Positions 1-9,589 of a stretch of DNA of 64,000 nt are shown piece after piece. The notes under the pieces are model-generated. The model saw only the letters and a list, made by a program, of their open reading frames with translations. It was not told the DNA's origin and did not search any database. Source of the stretch: JAHEFT01 sp963766195 (GTDB lineage Bacteria; Pseudomonadota; Gammaproteobacteria; Xanthomonadales; SZUA-36); assembly GCA_963766195.1 (NCBI GenBank), contig CAVXYY010000001.1, positions 124,001 through 188,000 of the forward strand, read 5' to 3'. The position numbers and the translations under genes are program-made. How positions within the stretch are numbered: position 1 is the stretch's first letter; the number at the start of each line of letters is the position of its first letter.

Positions 1-530
1 AGACCCAGGTCTCGACGAAGATGCTCGAGCATGAATTCGAAGTTCGCCGGATCCGGCTTCCAGGTGCCAATGTCTTCCGCGGTGTAAACCGCATCGAATT
101 CTACGCCCAGCTTGCGGTTTGAAGAGATGAATCCGTCGCGGTTGACGTTGGACAGGATTACCAGCCTGTAACGCTGTTTAAGATAGCGAAGGGCTTCAGC
201 CGAGTCCGGAAAAGCCGGCCAATGCGGCAGCGACTGGCCGAAATCCCGGTCAAGTTCCTCTGAGGTTTGCAAATCCACCTGCTGTGCCACCGCATGATGG
301 ACCCGCTCCAGCACTTCCGGGTACAAAATGCCGGGGTTTTTGCTTTCCACCCTGCTTTCGTGAGCAGCAAAGGCTTCCAATGCAGCTTTTCTGCCGAGGC
401 CGGCCCCGCTATTGAAAGAAATCAAAGGCTGGAAGGCATCCCAAATGCCGGTCTCCCAGTCAATGAGTGTGCCGTAACAATCAAAAGTGAGCGCCTTGAA
501 ACTGGCGAGTGGTCGAGCATTCTCATTCAT
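1..530 (-). CDS. HAD hydrolase, haloacid dehalogenase type II-like (C-terminus beyond the window)
   Basis: The minus strand reads open from an ATG at 530 to the window edge, giving about 176 residues that begin MNENARPLAS. HAD motif I is FDCYGTLIDW, with nucleophile Asp17 and Tyr instead of a second Asp at +2, as in L-2-haloacid dehalogenases rather than phosphatases. Motif II is ILSNVN near residue 130 and motif III is the WKPDPANF segment near 160. A four-helix cap-like insertion lies between motifs I and II. The last catalytic acidic motif falls outside the window. The likely reaction is hydrolysis of a small 2-haloacid or a related substrate in the cytoplasm; the substrate cannot be told from sequence. 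A purine-rich AGGGAAG lies about 13 bases before the start. Divergently transcribed from the RHS gene. Confidence 0.8.
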   Translation of the reverse strand, partial: MNENARPLASFKALTFDCYGTLIDWETGIWDAFQPLISFNSGAGLGRKAALEAFAAHESRVESKNPGILYPEVLERVHHAVAQQVDLQTSEELDRDFGQSLPHWPAFPDSAEALRYLKQRYRLVILSNVNRDGFISSNRKLGVEFDAVYTAEDIGTWKPDPANFEFMLEHLRRDLG

Positions 531-705
531 CGCGGTAAATATATCTTCCCTGTCCAGAATTTCCTACAAAAGACTGCCCGTTTGCCCACTGATCGTTGCG
601 GCCCCTGACTTTATTCTGAAATCACCCGCTTTTTACGCGAAAAGACTTCCACACCGCTTTCGAAGGGGAAATTCACAGTAACGGGGTACATTAAAGGGGC
701 AAGTC

Positions 706-3700
706 ATGCAAATTAATAAAGGTTTAGAGCCATTCACAATCGCACTTACAGCCATTGTTTTCCTGCAATCGCTGTTCTCGACAGATTTTTGGATAACACC
801 GGTATCAGCCCGCTACTACTGCGACAGTTTCTGGGTACGCCAGCCTGACCCCAACGACGTGGTCTGGCTGCCCTACAGAACCTACTGCCCGGGCGCTCAA
901 ACCATGTCTTCAAATCCTTCCTGGTGGCTGGTTGATGACTATCCGGATGAAGACTTGCTCAACTGCGATGAGCTGTCAGTTGCCCGGGAAAAAGCAAGGC
1001 TCGAAAGCGGATCGATTTGCATTTGGGATCCGGCAGTGGAAACCGTAACCAAAATTGTTCACCAGTCACCCATTGCCTGCAATGGCAATGTGTCATTGCC
1101 GGAAAAAGATTATTTCATCGGCACAAAAGTCGAAATATTTGATCAAACCTACGATGTTGTATGCCCTGGTTATCCCACCAGCTCAATGGAAATCAGCGTT
1201 GGCACCAAATATTTCGTGCGTGAACCGGTCGGGCCCGAGGAACCGATTAACGGAAAGAACCTCGGAGCACCCTCATGCGGGCTTTCCGCGGGAAATCCTG
1301 TCAACATTGCCACCGGCAACAAGTTCGACCTGCAGCAGGATGCACTGCTACCCGGTGGATTGGTCATTTCCCGCTACTACAACAGCAGTGACAGCGCATC
1401 CCATTCATTCGGCAAGGGTTGGCGCGGGAGTTTCTCAAGAAGAATCGGCGTAGCCTTTTCAAACAGCCAGCTTGATGCCTCGTTGACGGTCGTCCGCGAT
1501 GATGGGGCCGAAAACTACTGGCGAATTGAAAACGGCGTTCCGAAGGCTCCACCCGATGCTTCAGAGAAGCTGGATGTCGTCTACCTGGATGGCGACGTTC
1601 TGGGCTTCTCCCTGGTGACCAAAAACCAGTCGATCGAAACCTATGATGCAAACGGCAAATTACTGTCCATTACGAATGAAGATGGAGAGGTTCTCAACCT
1701 TACGTATTCGGGCTCCAGGCTTTCCAAGGTAACCGCCCCTTCCGGCCGCGCGCTGAGTTATTCATATCAAACCGATGGAAGGGTTGACCGGATCATCAGC
1801 AGCAATGGTTCTGCCTGGAAGTATTATTATGACGACGCCGAAAATCTCAGCCGGGTCGAATTTCCGGATGGGGCAGCCAAGACCTATCACTATGAAGATG
1901 ATAGATTTCCGAATGCGCTGACCGGAGTTACCGATGAAAATGGAAATCGCACCAGGAGCTGGGCTTACGATGATTCCGGGCGCGCGATATTGAGCACATA
2001 CGGCGACGCCCAGTCTGCCGTTCAACGCCATACCCTCAGCTACAACGCAGACGGCACGACCACGACCACCGGCCCTCTTCAGAATGCCGTTGACCACAGT
2101 TTCAAGGCCAGGCACGGAGTATTCAAATTCGACACCGCCAGCAGCGCCTGCGGTGGATGTGGCAATTCGATAAAAAGCACTACCTATGATCAACACGGCA
2201 ACAGGGATCGGGTCACTGACTTCGCGGATAACGTAACCGACTACGAATACTCGCCGGATAACCTCCTGCAATCAGTCACTTACGCTGTCGGTAGCCCACA
2301 GCAATTCGAAGTCAATTACACCTGGGATCCTGACCTGAGAAAACCCTCTCAAATAGCCCGGGCGTCCAAAGTGACCGGATATACCTATAACGCCCGCGGC
2401 CAGGTACTGACCAAAAATGAAACCGATATCGCAAGCATGGCCAGTCGGAGCTGGACATACACCTATTTTGAAACACCGGCACTCGCGCCCCTGGTGGGAA
2501 AACTGAAAAGCATCGACGGCCCGCGCACCGATGTGGCTGACCTCGTGCAGTACGAATACTACACATCCAACCACCCTGGCGGTGATTACCGGGTGGGTGA
2601 TCTCAGTGCGGTTATCAATCCACTCGGGCACCGCACCGAATACCTGAAATACGACGGAAACGGTCGGCTGCAGGAATATGCGGATATCAACGGCGTTATT
2701 ACTTCAATCACCCATCACCCGCGCGGCTGGAAGACCTCGATCACCCTTAACGGGGAAACCACACGGTTCACCTATGACAAAGCAGGTAACCTGACTGGCT
2801 CCGTGCAGCCTGATGGCAGTCTGGTTTCTTACGAATATGACGACTTTCAACGCCTTACCGCGCTTGAGGATGGCCTGGGCAATCGCATTGAGTACATGCT
2901 GGATGCCTTTGGTAACCGGGTCTCCGAGCGAACCTTTGACGACCTGGGCGTGCTGCGGCGCCAATTGGGCCGCGTCTACAATTCGCTTAACCAGCTGGCT
3001 GCAACCATTGGTGGCCACAATGGCGAAACCCGCTACCAATACGATGGCAATGGAAACCTCACCGGCATCGTGGACGCCGGGCTGAACACTACCGGTTACG
3101 AATATGATGCGTTGAGACGGCTGGTGAAAATCATTGATCCTGCACTCGGCGAAACCTCAATAACTCTGGACAGCAAAGATAATCCCCTGAGCATCAAGGA
3201 TCCCATGGGAAATGTCACTCAATTCGGTTATGACGGATTGGACAACAATATTGATCTGGACAGTCCGGATACAGGCAAAACCTCCTATGAATATGATGAC
3301 GCGGGAAATCGCATTGCCTCGACCGATGCCCGGGGAGTGCGAACGGAATTCACTTTTGATGCAATGAATCGTTTGCTGGAAGTCTCCTATCCGGATAGAG
3401 CGCTTGATGTGGTCTATGGTTATGATGAGGGTGCCTTTGGGAAGGGGCGCCTGACCAGCATGATCGATGCGGCAGGAACGGTGGAATACGTCTATGACCC
3501 GCACGGCAATCGGATCAGCGAAACCCGGACAATAGGCGGCGATCAGTTCGTCACATCGTTTACCTATAATCCGGCTGATCAGCTGGTACAGATTACCTAT
3601 CCCAGCGGCATGGTCATTGACTACCAGTTTGATACTGCAGGCCAGGTAACTTCAATTTTAAAGACCGCAGGCTCCGTCACGGAGACACTGATCGACAGTG

Positions 3701-5589
3701 TCGAATATGCGCCATTCGGACCCGTTACGTCGTTCACCTACGGGAATGGTTCCTCTTTTTCATCATCCCTTAACCTGGATTTTGAACCCGGAAAACTGCA
3801 TTCCGGGCCTGGCCTCGATTGGTCACTGAGCCGTGACGCCCTTGGCAATGTTGTCGCCATAACAGACCACGCAAACCGCCAAAAAAGCCAGTCGTTTGCC
3901 TACGATGACCTTTACAGACTCGGATCGGCGCAGGGTGATTACGGACTCGAATCCTATACCTACGACGCCAATGGCAACCGCACACGTTTCGTGAGCAACT
4001 CCACGGATGAGGCCTATACCTACGAACCGCAATCCGGCCGTCTTGCAACACGGGGAAACTGGTCGTTCACCCGTGATGCCAATGGCAACCGGACCGGGAA
4101 ACTCAATACCCAGGGCCTTGGCCAATTCTATGAGTTTGGTGATGACAGCCGGCTTTTACAGGCGGCCATTCGTGATGATTCCGGTGACTACGTTCTCGGA
4201 GATTACCGTTACAGCGGCCACGGGCAACGGGTAGAAAAGTCGACACCGGATGAACATGTTTACTACGTATACGGTTTGTCAGGTGAATTACTCGGAGAAT
4301 ATTCAGCGAATGAAAATGGCCCGTTCACGGAGTACGTGTATCTGGATTCCCGGCCCATAGCCGCGATCCGGCACAAGGCGGAACTGACTGCCCAATCCGG
4401 TGCGGAGTTAATCCTGGACAACGGCGACCCGGGCACCAGCAGTACAGGAGACTGGAGTAGCAAAACGGGCAACGGTAGCCTTGGGGAAGACTACCTGCTG
4501 GCTAATAAGGCTTCAGGCCGAACCTACCGTTGGAGCGCCACACCCCCTGCGGCTGACTACGAGGTATATGCCTGGTGGGTGGGTAAAAGGAACCAGTCAG
4601 ACAGTGTTGCCTACAACATCAGGTATGGCACGGGCGAGATCGATACTGTGACGATGAGCCACAAGACGGGCGGAGGTAATTGGCAGTTACTGGGAAAATA
4701 CTACTCAATTGATGGCCAGGATTATGTGGAGGTGAGTTCCGGGAGCGACAAGTTTGTTGCGGATGCCATCCGGTGGGTCGAGGTCAAAGAACCCGAAATC
4801 AACTGGAGCGAAACGACGAATTTCATCCACTTCGATCATCTCGGCACACCACGCCAGGTCACAGATCAGAACCAGAGTGTCATCTGGAGCTGGGACAGCA
4901 CGCCGTTTGGAGATTCACAACCCAATCAGGATCCGGATGGAGATCTGCAGGACTATGTTCTGAACCTGCGATTCCCAGGCCAGTATTACGATGCTGAAAC
5001 CGGTTTGCATTACAACTATTTCCGGACCTATGATCCCGGTATGGGGCGCTATATCGAAAGTGATCCGATTGGACTCAATGGCGGGCTGAATACATATTCC
5101 TATGTTTCAGCAAGACCATTGCAACTCGTTGATCCAACCGGTTTAGTAGTGCGTGGTGATTGGATCAAAGATCCAAAAGTAAACATTGTCAAATACGGGA
5201 TAACAGGCGTTAAACCAATCGCCCCCTATGTTGACAGATGGGGTTATCTGAAATCATTGGGAGTTTCCGGCTATGCGCTTGGCTATGTAAATCTTGATAT
5301 CAGATGTTCTGATACAGAAGACTGTGGGGAACACGACTGGGAAATACATGAACAAATAGCTTTTTCGTACAGCGGCAGCAAAAATTTGGGCCCAAATATA
5401 GTTGCTGCAGGCGTAGGCAGCATCGCAGGGCCGCTGGCAGGCGCGGCTACTGGAATCTTTACCTTTGGTGCATCGTCCCTGACAGCTCTTCTGGAACTGT
5501 TGCAGGACGCTAAATCATTTGGTGGTGACAAAGTACAGTGGCTCTACAGCATCGGGCCAGATGTAATCTGCAAGGGATTTAGCCAATGA
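706..5589 (+). CDS. RHS/YD-repeat protein with DUF6531, golvesin-like insert and variable C-terminal tip
   Basis: 1627 residues. A hydrophobic N-terminal segment (about residues 10-35) suggests export or membrane anchoring. A DUF6531-like start (GNPVNIATGNKFDLQQDALL) lies near residue 195, followed by many YD repeats (forms of YDxxGNR) to about 1210. Residues about 1222-1362 are a beta-rich domain resembling the golvesin C-terminal/xanthan-lyase-associated domain (LILDNGDPGTSSTG, YEVYAWW, VADAIRWV). The RHS core then resumes and ends with SDPIGL...VDPTGL near 1479. The last about 148 residues form a unique tip, lower in GC by eye, with a glycine/alanine-rich hydrophobic stretch (about 1560-1600). 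RHS proteins encapsulate and deliver toxic C-terminal domains to neighbouring cells; that this one is a toxin is inference. AAAGGGG lies ahead of the ATG. The gene overlaps the next by four bases (ATGA). No VgrG, PAAR or T6SS gene is nearby. Confidence 0.9.
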   Translation: MQINKGLEPFTIALTAIVFLQSLFSTDFWITPVSARYYCDSFWVRQPDPNDVVWLPYRTYCPGAQTMSSNPSWWLVDDYPDEDLLNCDELSVAREKARLESGSICIWDPAVETVTKIVHQSPIACNGNVSLPEKDYFIGTKVEIFDQTYDVVCPGYPTSSMEISVGTKYFVREPVGPEEPINGKNLGAPSCGLSAGNPVNIATGNKFDLQQDALLPGGLVISRYYNSSDSASHSFGKGWRGSFSRRIGVAFSNSQLDASLTVVRDDGAENYWRIENGVPKAPPDASEKLDVVYLDGDVLGFSLVTKNQSIETYDANGKLLSITNEDGEVLNLTYSGSRLSKVTAPSGRALSYSYQTDGRVDRIISSNGSAWKYYYDDAENLSRVEFPDGAAKTYHYEDDRFPNALTGVTDENGNRTRSWAYDDSGRAILSTYGDAQSAVQRHTLSYNADGTTTTTGPLQNAVDHSFKARHGVFKFDTASSACGGCGNSIKSTTYDQHGNRDRVTDFADNVTDYEYSPDNLLQSVTYAVGSPQQFEVNYTWDPDLRKPSQIARASKVTGYTYNARGQVLTKNETDIASMASRSWTYTYFETPALAPLVGKLKSIDGPRTDVADLVQYEYYTSNHPGGDYRVGDLSAVINPLGHRTEYLKYDGNGRLQEYADINGVITSITHHPRGWKTSITLNGETTRFTYDKAGNLTGSVQPDGSLVSYEYDDFQRLTALEDGLGNRIEYMLDAFGNRVSERTFDDLGVLRRQLGRVYNSLNQLAATIGGHNGETRYQYDGNGNLTGIVDAGLNTTGYEYDALRRLVKIIDPALGETSITLDSKDNPLSIKDPMGNVTQFGYDGLDNNIDLDSPDTGKTSYEYDDAGNRIASTDARGVRTEFTFDAMNRLLEVSYPDRALDVVYGYDEGAFGKGRLTSMIDAAGTVEYVYDPHGNRISETRTIGGDQFVTSFTYNPADQLVQITYPSGMVIDYQFDTAGQVTSILKTAGSVTETLIDSVEYAPFGPVTSFTYGNGSSFSSSLNLDFEPGKLHSGPGLDWSLSRDALGNVVAITDHANRQKSQSFAYDDLYRLGSAQGDYGLESYTYDANGNRTRFVSNSTDEAYTYEPQSGRLATRGNWSFTRDANGNRTGKLNTQGLGQFYEFGDDSRLLQAAIRDDSGDYVLGDYRYSGHGQRVEKSTPDEHVYYVYGLSGELLGEYSANENGPFTEYVYLDSRPIAAIRHKAELTAQSGAELILDNGDPGTSSTGDWSSKTGNGSLGEDYLLANKASGRTYRWSATPPAADYEVYAWWVGKRNQSDSVAYNIRYGTGEIDTVTMSHKTGGGNWQLLGKYYSIDGQDYVEVSSGSDKFVADAIRWVEVKEPEINWSETTNFIHFDHLGTPRQVTDQNQSVIWSWDSTPFGDSQPNQDPDGDLQDYVLNLRFPGQYYDAETGLHYNYFRTYDPGMGRYIESDPIGLNGGLNTYSYVSARPLQLVDPTGLVVRGDWIKDPKVNIVKYGITGVKPIAPYVDRWGYLKSLGVSGYALGYVNLDIRCSDTEDCGEHDWEIHEQIAFSYSGSKNLGPNIVAAGVGSIAGPLAGAATGIFTFGASSLTALLELLQDAKSFGGDKVQWLYSIGPDVICKGFSQ

Positions 5590-5924
5590 ACCCGAGTGTT
5601 TGTTTATTGAGCTTTTTTATCCTCTTTTTTATCTCGATCTGCATGCAATTTGTGAGAGCAAAAAAACGTCAAAAATTAGTCCGACGATTTAACCCGACTT
5701 TGCTTTCTCGGCGTGATCTGGAAAAGTGGAATTCAGTTAGCGAGAGCTTTGACTTCGTGTTCAAGGATTTTCGGAAACTCCAGATCATCAAGAAAGCCAG
5801 GCATCAATTACCCAGAGACTTCTTGATTGAATATGACCGTTACAAACGACTAAGCAGGCTGGAAACTGTCGTCACGATTTCCATGCTGCTGTTTGCGGCA
5901 TTTGGATACTATTTTTGCAAATAG
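5586..5924 (+). CDS. Small two-helix membrane protein, candidate RHS immunity protein
   Basis: 112 residues starting inside the RHS stop codon (ATGA overlap), so probably translationally coupled. One hydrophobic helix lies at about residues 5-22 and another near 95-110. Between them is a basic then mixed-charge segment (RAKKRQKLVRR, then FKDFRKLQIIKKARHQ). I recognise no family. RHS toxins are usually followed directly by a small specific immunity gene. Position, overlap, small size and membrane location fit that role, especially because the RHS tip is hydrophobic and may act on membranes. This is inferred from context only; it could also be an accessory export protein. Confidence 0.6.
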   Translation: MNPSVCLLSFFILFFISICMQFVRAKKRQKLVRRFNPTLLSRRDLEKWNSVSESFDFVFKDFRKLQIIKKARHQLPRDFLIEYDRYKRLSRLETVVTISMLLFAAFGYYFCK

Positions 5925-5959
5925 GTAGTCGTTTAGCACCAAAGTCGATTCAAACGTTA

Positions 5960-5988
5960 TGCCACGTAAGCAAAGCGTAAACGTGGCA
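5960..5988. other. 8-bp inverted repeat after the RHS pair
   Basis: TGCCACGT at 5960-5967 pairs perfectly with ACGTGGCA at 5981-5988 across a 13-base loop. No T-run follows, so it is not a classic intrinsic terminator. It lies between the candidate immunity gene and the MFS/spermidine synthase and could be an mRNA 3' hairpin or a protein-binding site. Confidence 0.35.
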
Positions 5989-6032
5989 GAATAAGCGCCT
6001 CTATCGCAGACGATTGATTACTTGCTGAATTG

Positions 6033-8715
6033 ATGATGCGCCGGCAGCAAACAAACGTGCTCCCCCTTGCCCTCGTGCTCGTTCTGTTCTTCATGTCCGG
6101 AGCCACGGCGTTGGTCTACGAAGTGGTCTGGACCCGGATGATGATGCACGTTTTCGGCTCAACTGCCATGGCCGTGGGGACGGTCCTGGCAGCCTTCATG
6201 GCGGGCATGGCCACCGGGGCCTGGTATTTCGGAAAACGCGCTGACCGCTCAACAAACGGCTTACGCCTTTACGCCAGCCTGGAAATAGGCATCGCCGCAG
6301 CGGCACTGATTTCCCATCTGCTGTTACACCAACTGGCTCCGGCTCACCGGGCCATTTTTGAACTGACCGGTTCAGTACCGGTGGTGTTTTCCACCATCCG
6401 GTTTTTACTGGCGTTCACGCTCATCATGGCGCCTACTCTGCTGATGGGTGCAACCCTGCCGGTTCTCGCCCGCTACCTGCAAAGTTCCACCAGGATGGTC
6501 GGTTTAAACCTGAGCGCCCTCTATGCTACGAATACTTTCGGAGCCGTGTGCGGTGTCCTGATAACCGGGTTTTTCCTGATCGGCGCTTACGGTATCGATG
6601 TTCCGGTATACATCGCGATCTGTGGCAACCTGTTGATAGGCGGCATCGCCTGGATCGCTTCTGGAGGCCAGAAACCGGTCATTCCCGATAACCGCTCTGG
6701 TGAAACGGGTTCAACTGAAACCGGGTACCCATCCGAAAGAACCTGGGGCAAGGGCATGGACCGGGTCATTCTGTTCGGACTGGGTCTGTCCGGCCTTACT
6801 TCGTTTGCCTATGAGATCTACTGGACACGGTCGCTGGTCTTCATCCTGGGTAATTCGACCTATGCGCTAACCACCATGCTGAGTGCGTTTCTGACAGGCA
6901 TTGCACTGGGTGGATACGCGGTCCGGGTTCCCATCAAAAGGATACGTGACCGCCCCATGATCTTTGGCTGGATCCAGGTCCTGATCGGAGTCTTTTCTGC
7001 ACTGGCCCTGCCCCTGCTGTTCTCGGCCGCTGATCCGCAGTCGCTGAACCAATACCTGGTGGGGCATTCCACCCAACCATTTCGCCTCGTCTTTTCCGGG
7101 TTTGGTCTCGCCTTCCTGGTCATGCTTGTACCCGCCACCCTGATCGGCGCCACTTTCCCGTTGGTGGGGGACGTGGTCACCAGGAATTTGAGCGAAACCG
7201 GATCTTCGGTCGGCAGAGGTCTATGCGGTAAACACGCTGGGCAATGTCGCGGGCGCCTTGTTGCCGGGTTTGATTCTGCTGAACTGGCTGGGTATCCAGG
7301 AAGGAATACTGGCCATGGCAGTTCTCAATGCGGGCCTGGGCTTCCTGGTGATCTTTCTGCAATTGGCCCGATACCGGGAGCGCCCTGCATGGCGCTTTTT
7401 ACTGCCGGTTGCAGTGGTTTCAGCGGCCGTGTTACTGAGCCGTACGCCGCTTGATTTCCAGTTTCCCTCCAACGGGGAGCGCGCAGATTTCCAGACACTT
7501 TTTTACCGCGAAGGACCCTTGGCAACGACCAAGGTGTATATAGACCCTGTGAATGGTGAAAAGCACATCAGCGTCGACGGAATCGTGATTGGTGGCACGG
7601 GGTATTCTGAATTCAAGCAGCTGCTGCTCGCACATTTACCAAAACTGCTGTTGGACAACGCTTCCAGCGAGCTTTCGGTCGGTATCGGTTCAGGCATGCT
7701 GCTGGGTGAAAGCGCGGCCCATGAACAACTCGATGAAATCACCGGGGTTGAAATTGAACCGGGCGTTGTCAGCGGGGCTGGCTGGTTTGCCACTGAAAAT
7801 CACGACGTTCTGAAGGATCCGCGCCTGGAAATTGTGATCGACGACATCGGCAGCTTTTTGCGCACCAGTACTCAAAAATACGAGGTCATCTCAGCGGATG
7901 AGAAAACGGCCGATGAATACGCCTCGAACGGTTTTTCCTATTCCATGGATTACTACAACCTGCTGAAAGCACACCTGGCTGAAGGTGGGCTGGCTATTCA
8001 GTGGGTGCCGACTACCCTGCCCCCGGATTTGTACCGCATGGTATTGAAGACTTTCTCGGAAAGTTTTCCCTACGTTCAACTCTGGTATTTTCTGCCCGCC
8101 CACAAGCGAGGACCCTTCAATACGATCCTGGTCGGGTCCAATGAGCCTGTCCCGGTTCGCCTGGATCAAATGCGGCAGCGCTTCGCGAAAGACCCCGAGG
8201 CCCTGAAAAGCCTGGAACCCTATGGACTGACATCGGCTGATGCTGTCATACCGCACTTCGTTGCGGGAGAAACCGTCATTCGTGCAGCTGTGAAAGACGA
8301 TCCGGTCAACAGCCTGGAATATCCGCACTATGAATTTTACTATCCCTGGGATTATGCCCGCGAGAGAGATACACAATTTATAGCCAACCACGCGCTGATT
8401 ATCAAAATGAAGCTCGCGGCGCTCCCGGGCTTGATTGCGAGCCAGGAGTTGGACGGACCGGACGCACTGAAGCTCAGGAAAACCCTGATGGCTGAATTGA
8501 GTTACCTTTCGGCCTTTCAGAAATTCCTCGAGGGGATCACGCTCAATGAACAATACCGGATATTCGATGAAGCCCTGGCAATCGCACCCTGGAACGACAG
8601 CCTGAGGGCCAGGATATTCGCCCAGTATAATTACATTGCATCCACACGTAGAGATCCCGTCGAACGAGCACGCCTGTTCGAACGGGCGAACGCCCTGTAT
8701 CAGAAGCAGGATTAA
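6033..8715 (+). pseudogene. Fused MFS/spermidine synthase-like protein, split by a +1 frameshift
   Basis: Two overlapping reading frames (6030-7454 and 7258-8715) together make one conserved protein of about 894 residues. The first supplies about 12 membrane helices with family motifs such as SGATALVYEVVWTRMM and GATLPVLARY. The second supplies the last helices and a spermidine-synthase-like Rossmann domain (VGIGSGMLLG, then GVEIEPGVV). Removing one G at 7218-7219 restores GRVYAVNTLGNVAGALLPG, the typical helix, so there is one extra base. The segment where synthases carry the catalytic Asp-x-x-Asp-Pro reads VISADEKTADEYASNG, so canonical aminopropyl transfer is doubtful. Members of this fused family are inner-membrane proteins of uncertain function. 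Start ATG at 6033 or 6036, TTG at 6030 possible; no good ribosome site. Both halves are well preserved, so a sequencing indel is likely. Confidence 0.8.
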
Positions 8716-8724
8716 ACGTTCGGG

Positions 8725-9543
8725 TCAGAACTGATCCCAAACGGGTGTGAGATAGTCAGGCAAGGGTTCGAATACTCCGAGCTCACCCCAGTGTCTGCCC
8801 GGTGCATGGAAATCAGAGCCGCAGGATGCCAGCAGATTTTTTTGTTCGCAAAGCCTGGCCATTTCTGCGGTTTGCTGGGGTGTTTGCTGACCCGATACCA
8901 CTTCCATTCCTTGCCCACCCTCACGCAAGAATGTATCGAGCAGTCTTTTCAACTTTGACCGGGTCAATTTGTATTTCAGCGGGTGGGCCAGAACCGGAGT
9001 GCCGTTGGCGTCCCGTATCCATTGTATGATCTGCGGCAGTTCCGCCCAGTGCTGCCTGACATCCCCGGCTTTTCCGTCACCGAGATACTTCTTGAAGGCA
9101 GCCTCTATGGATTTTGCTTTGCCGGTGCTGACCAGGTATTGGGCAAAATGAGGGCGCCCGACATAACTGCCGGCTGAAAGGGCCATCGCGCCATCGAACG
9201 CGTCCATAACTCCCAGTTTTTCGAGGTTTGCACCAATCCGCCTGGCCCGGTCCAGGCGGGCCCCGGTCTGATATTCTACTCCCGCCCTGGTGGCATCACT
9301 GCTCAGGTCAATGTTCAAACCAAGCACGTGAATACCCGTACTTTCCCAGCGGGTGGAAAACTCGATCCCGGGAACCAGGCTGAGCCCATTTATTGCGGAT
9401 CCCAGGTCCTGGTAGGCATCGATCGTGTCATGGTCGGTGACCGCCAGAACATCCACCCGGCTTTCGATCGCCCGCTTCACGAGATCCCGGGGGGTCAAAG
9501 CGCCATCAGAAAACATCGTGTGTGCGTGCAGATCAAATATCAT
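8725..9543 (-). CDS. rnm: PHP-domain 5'-3' exonuclease, RNase AM/YciV family
   Basis: 272 residues. PHP metal ligands are visible in order: His6 and His8 (FDLHAHTMFSDG, with Asp13), Asp37-His38 in VTDHDT, Glu61 in GIEFST, His72, a later AHPLKYKL motif and C-terminal CGSDFHAPG. An insertion domain occupies the middle, as in E. coli YciV/RnmAM, which removes nucleotides 5' to 3' from short RNA and ssDNA and matures rRNA 5' ends. Length matches the family (about 280-290). It starts at the ATG ending at 9543 and lies 46 bases downstream of the glutamine synthetase on the same strand. Its 3' end meets the MFS/spermidine synthase tail-to-tail, 10 bases apart. The family is clear; the exact in vivo substrate is not. 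Confidence 0.85.
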   Translation of the reverse strand: MIFDLHAHTMFSDGALTPRDLVKRAIESRVDVLAVTDHDTIDAYQDLGSAINGLSLVPGIEFSTRWESTGIHVLGLNIDLSSDATRAGVEYQTGARLDRARRIGANLEKLGVMDAFDGAMALSAGSYVGRPHFAQYLVSTGKAKSIEAAFKKYLGDGKAGDVRQHWAELPQIIQWIRDANGTPVLAHPLKYKLTRSKLKRLLDTFLREGGQGMEVVSGQQTPQQTAEMARLCEQKNLLASCGSDFHAPGRHWGELGVFEPLPDYLTPVWDQF

Positions 9544-9589
9544 TGTGGGTCAAAAAATCTCCCGGAAGTCATAGCAGTCTCGACGCACC

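Noticed and set aside
1762..4234. Several long minus-strand open frames inside the RHS gene
   Set aside because: They lie antisense to YD repeats, lack ribosome sites and domain motifs, and arise from the codon bias of the repeats.
706..5144. Repetitive YD segments considered as a possible CRISPR or satellite array
   Set aside because: Repeats are degenerate, in frame, and encode RHS strands; there are no constant direct repeats with unique spacers.
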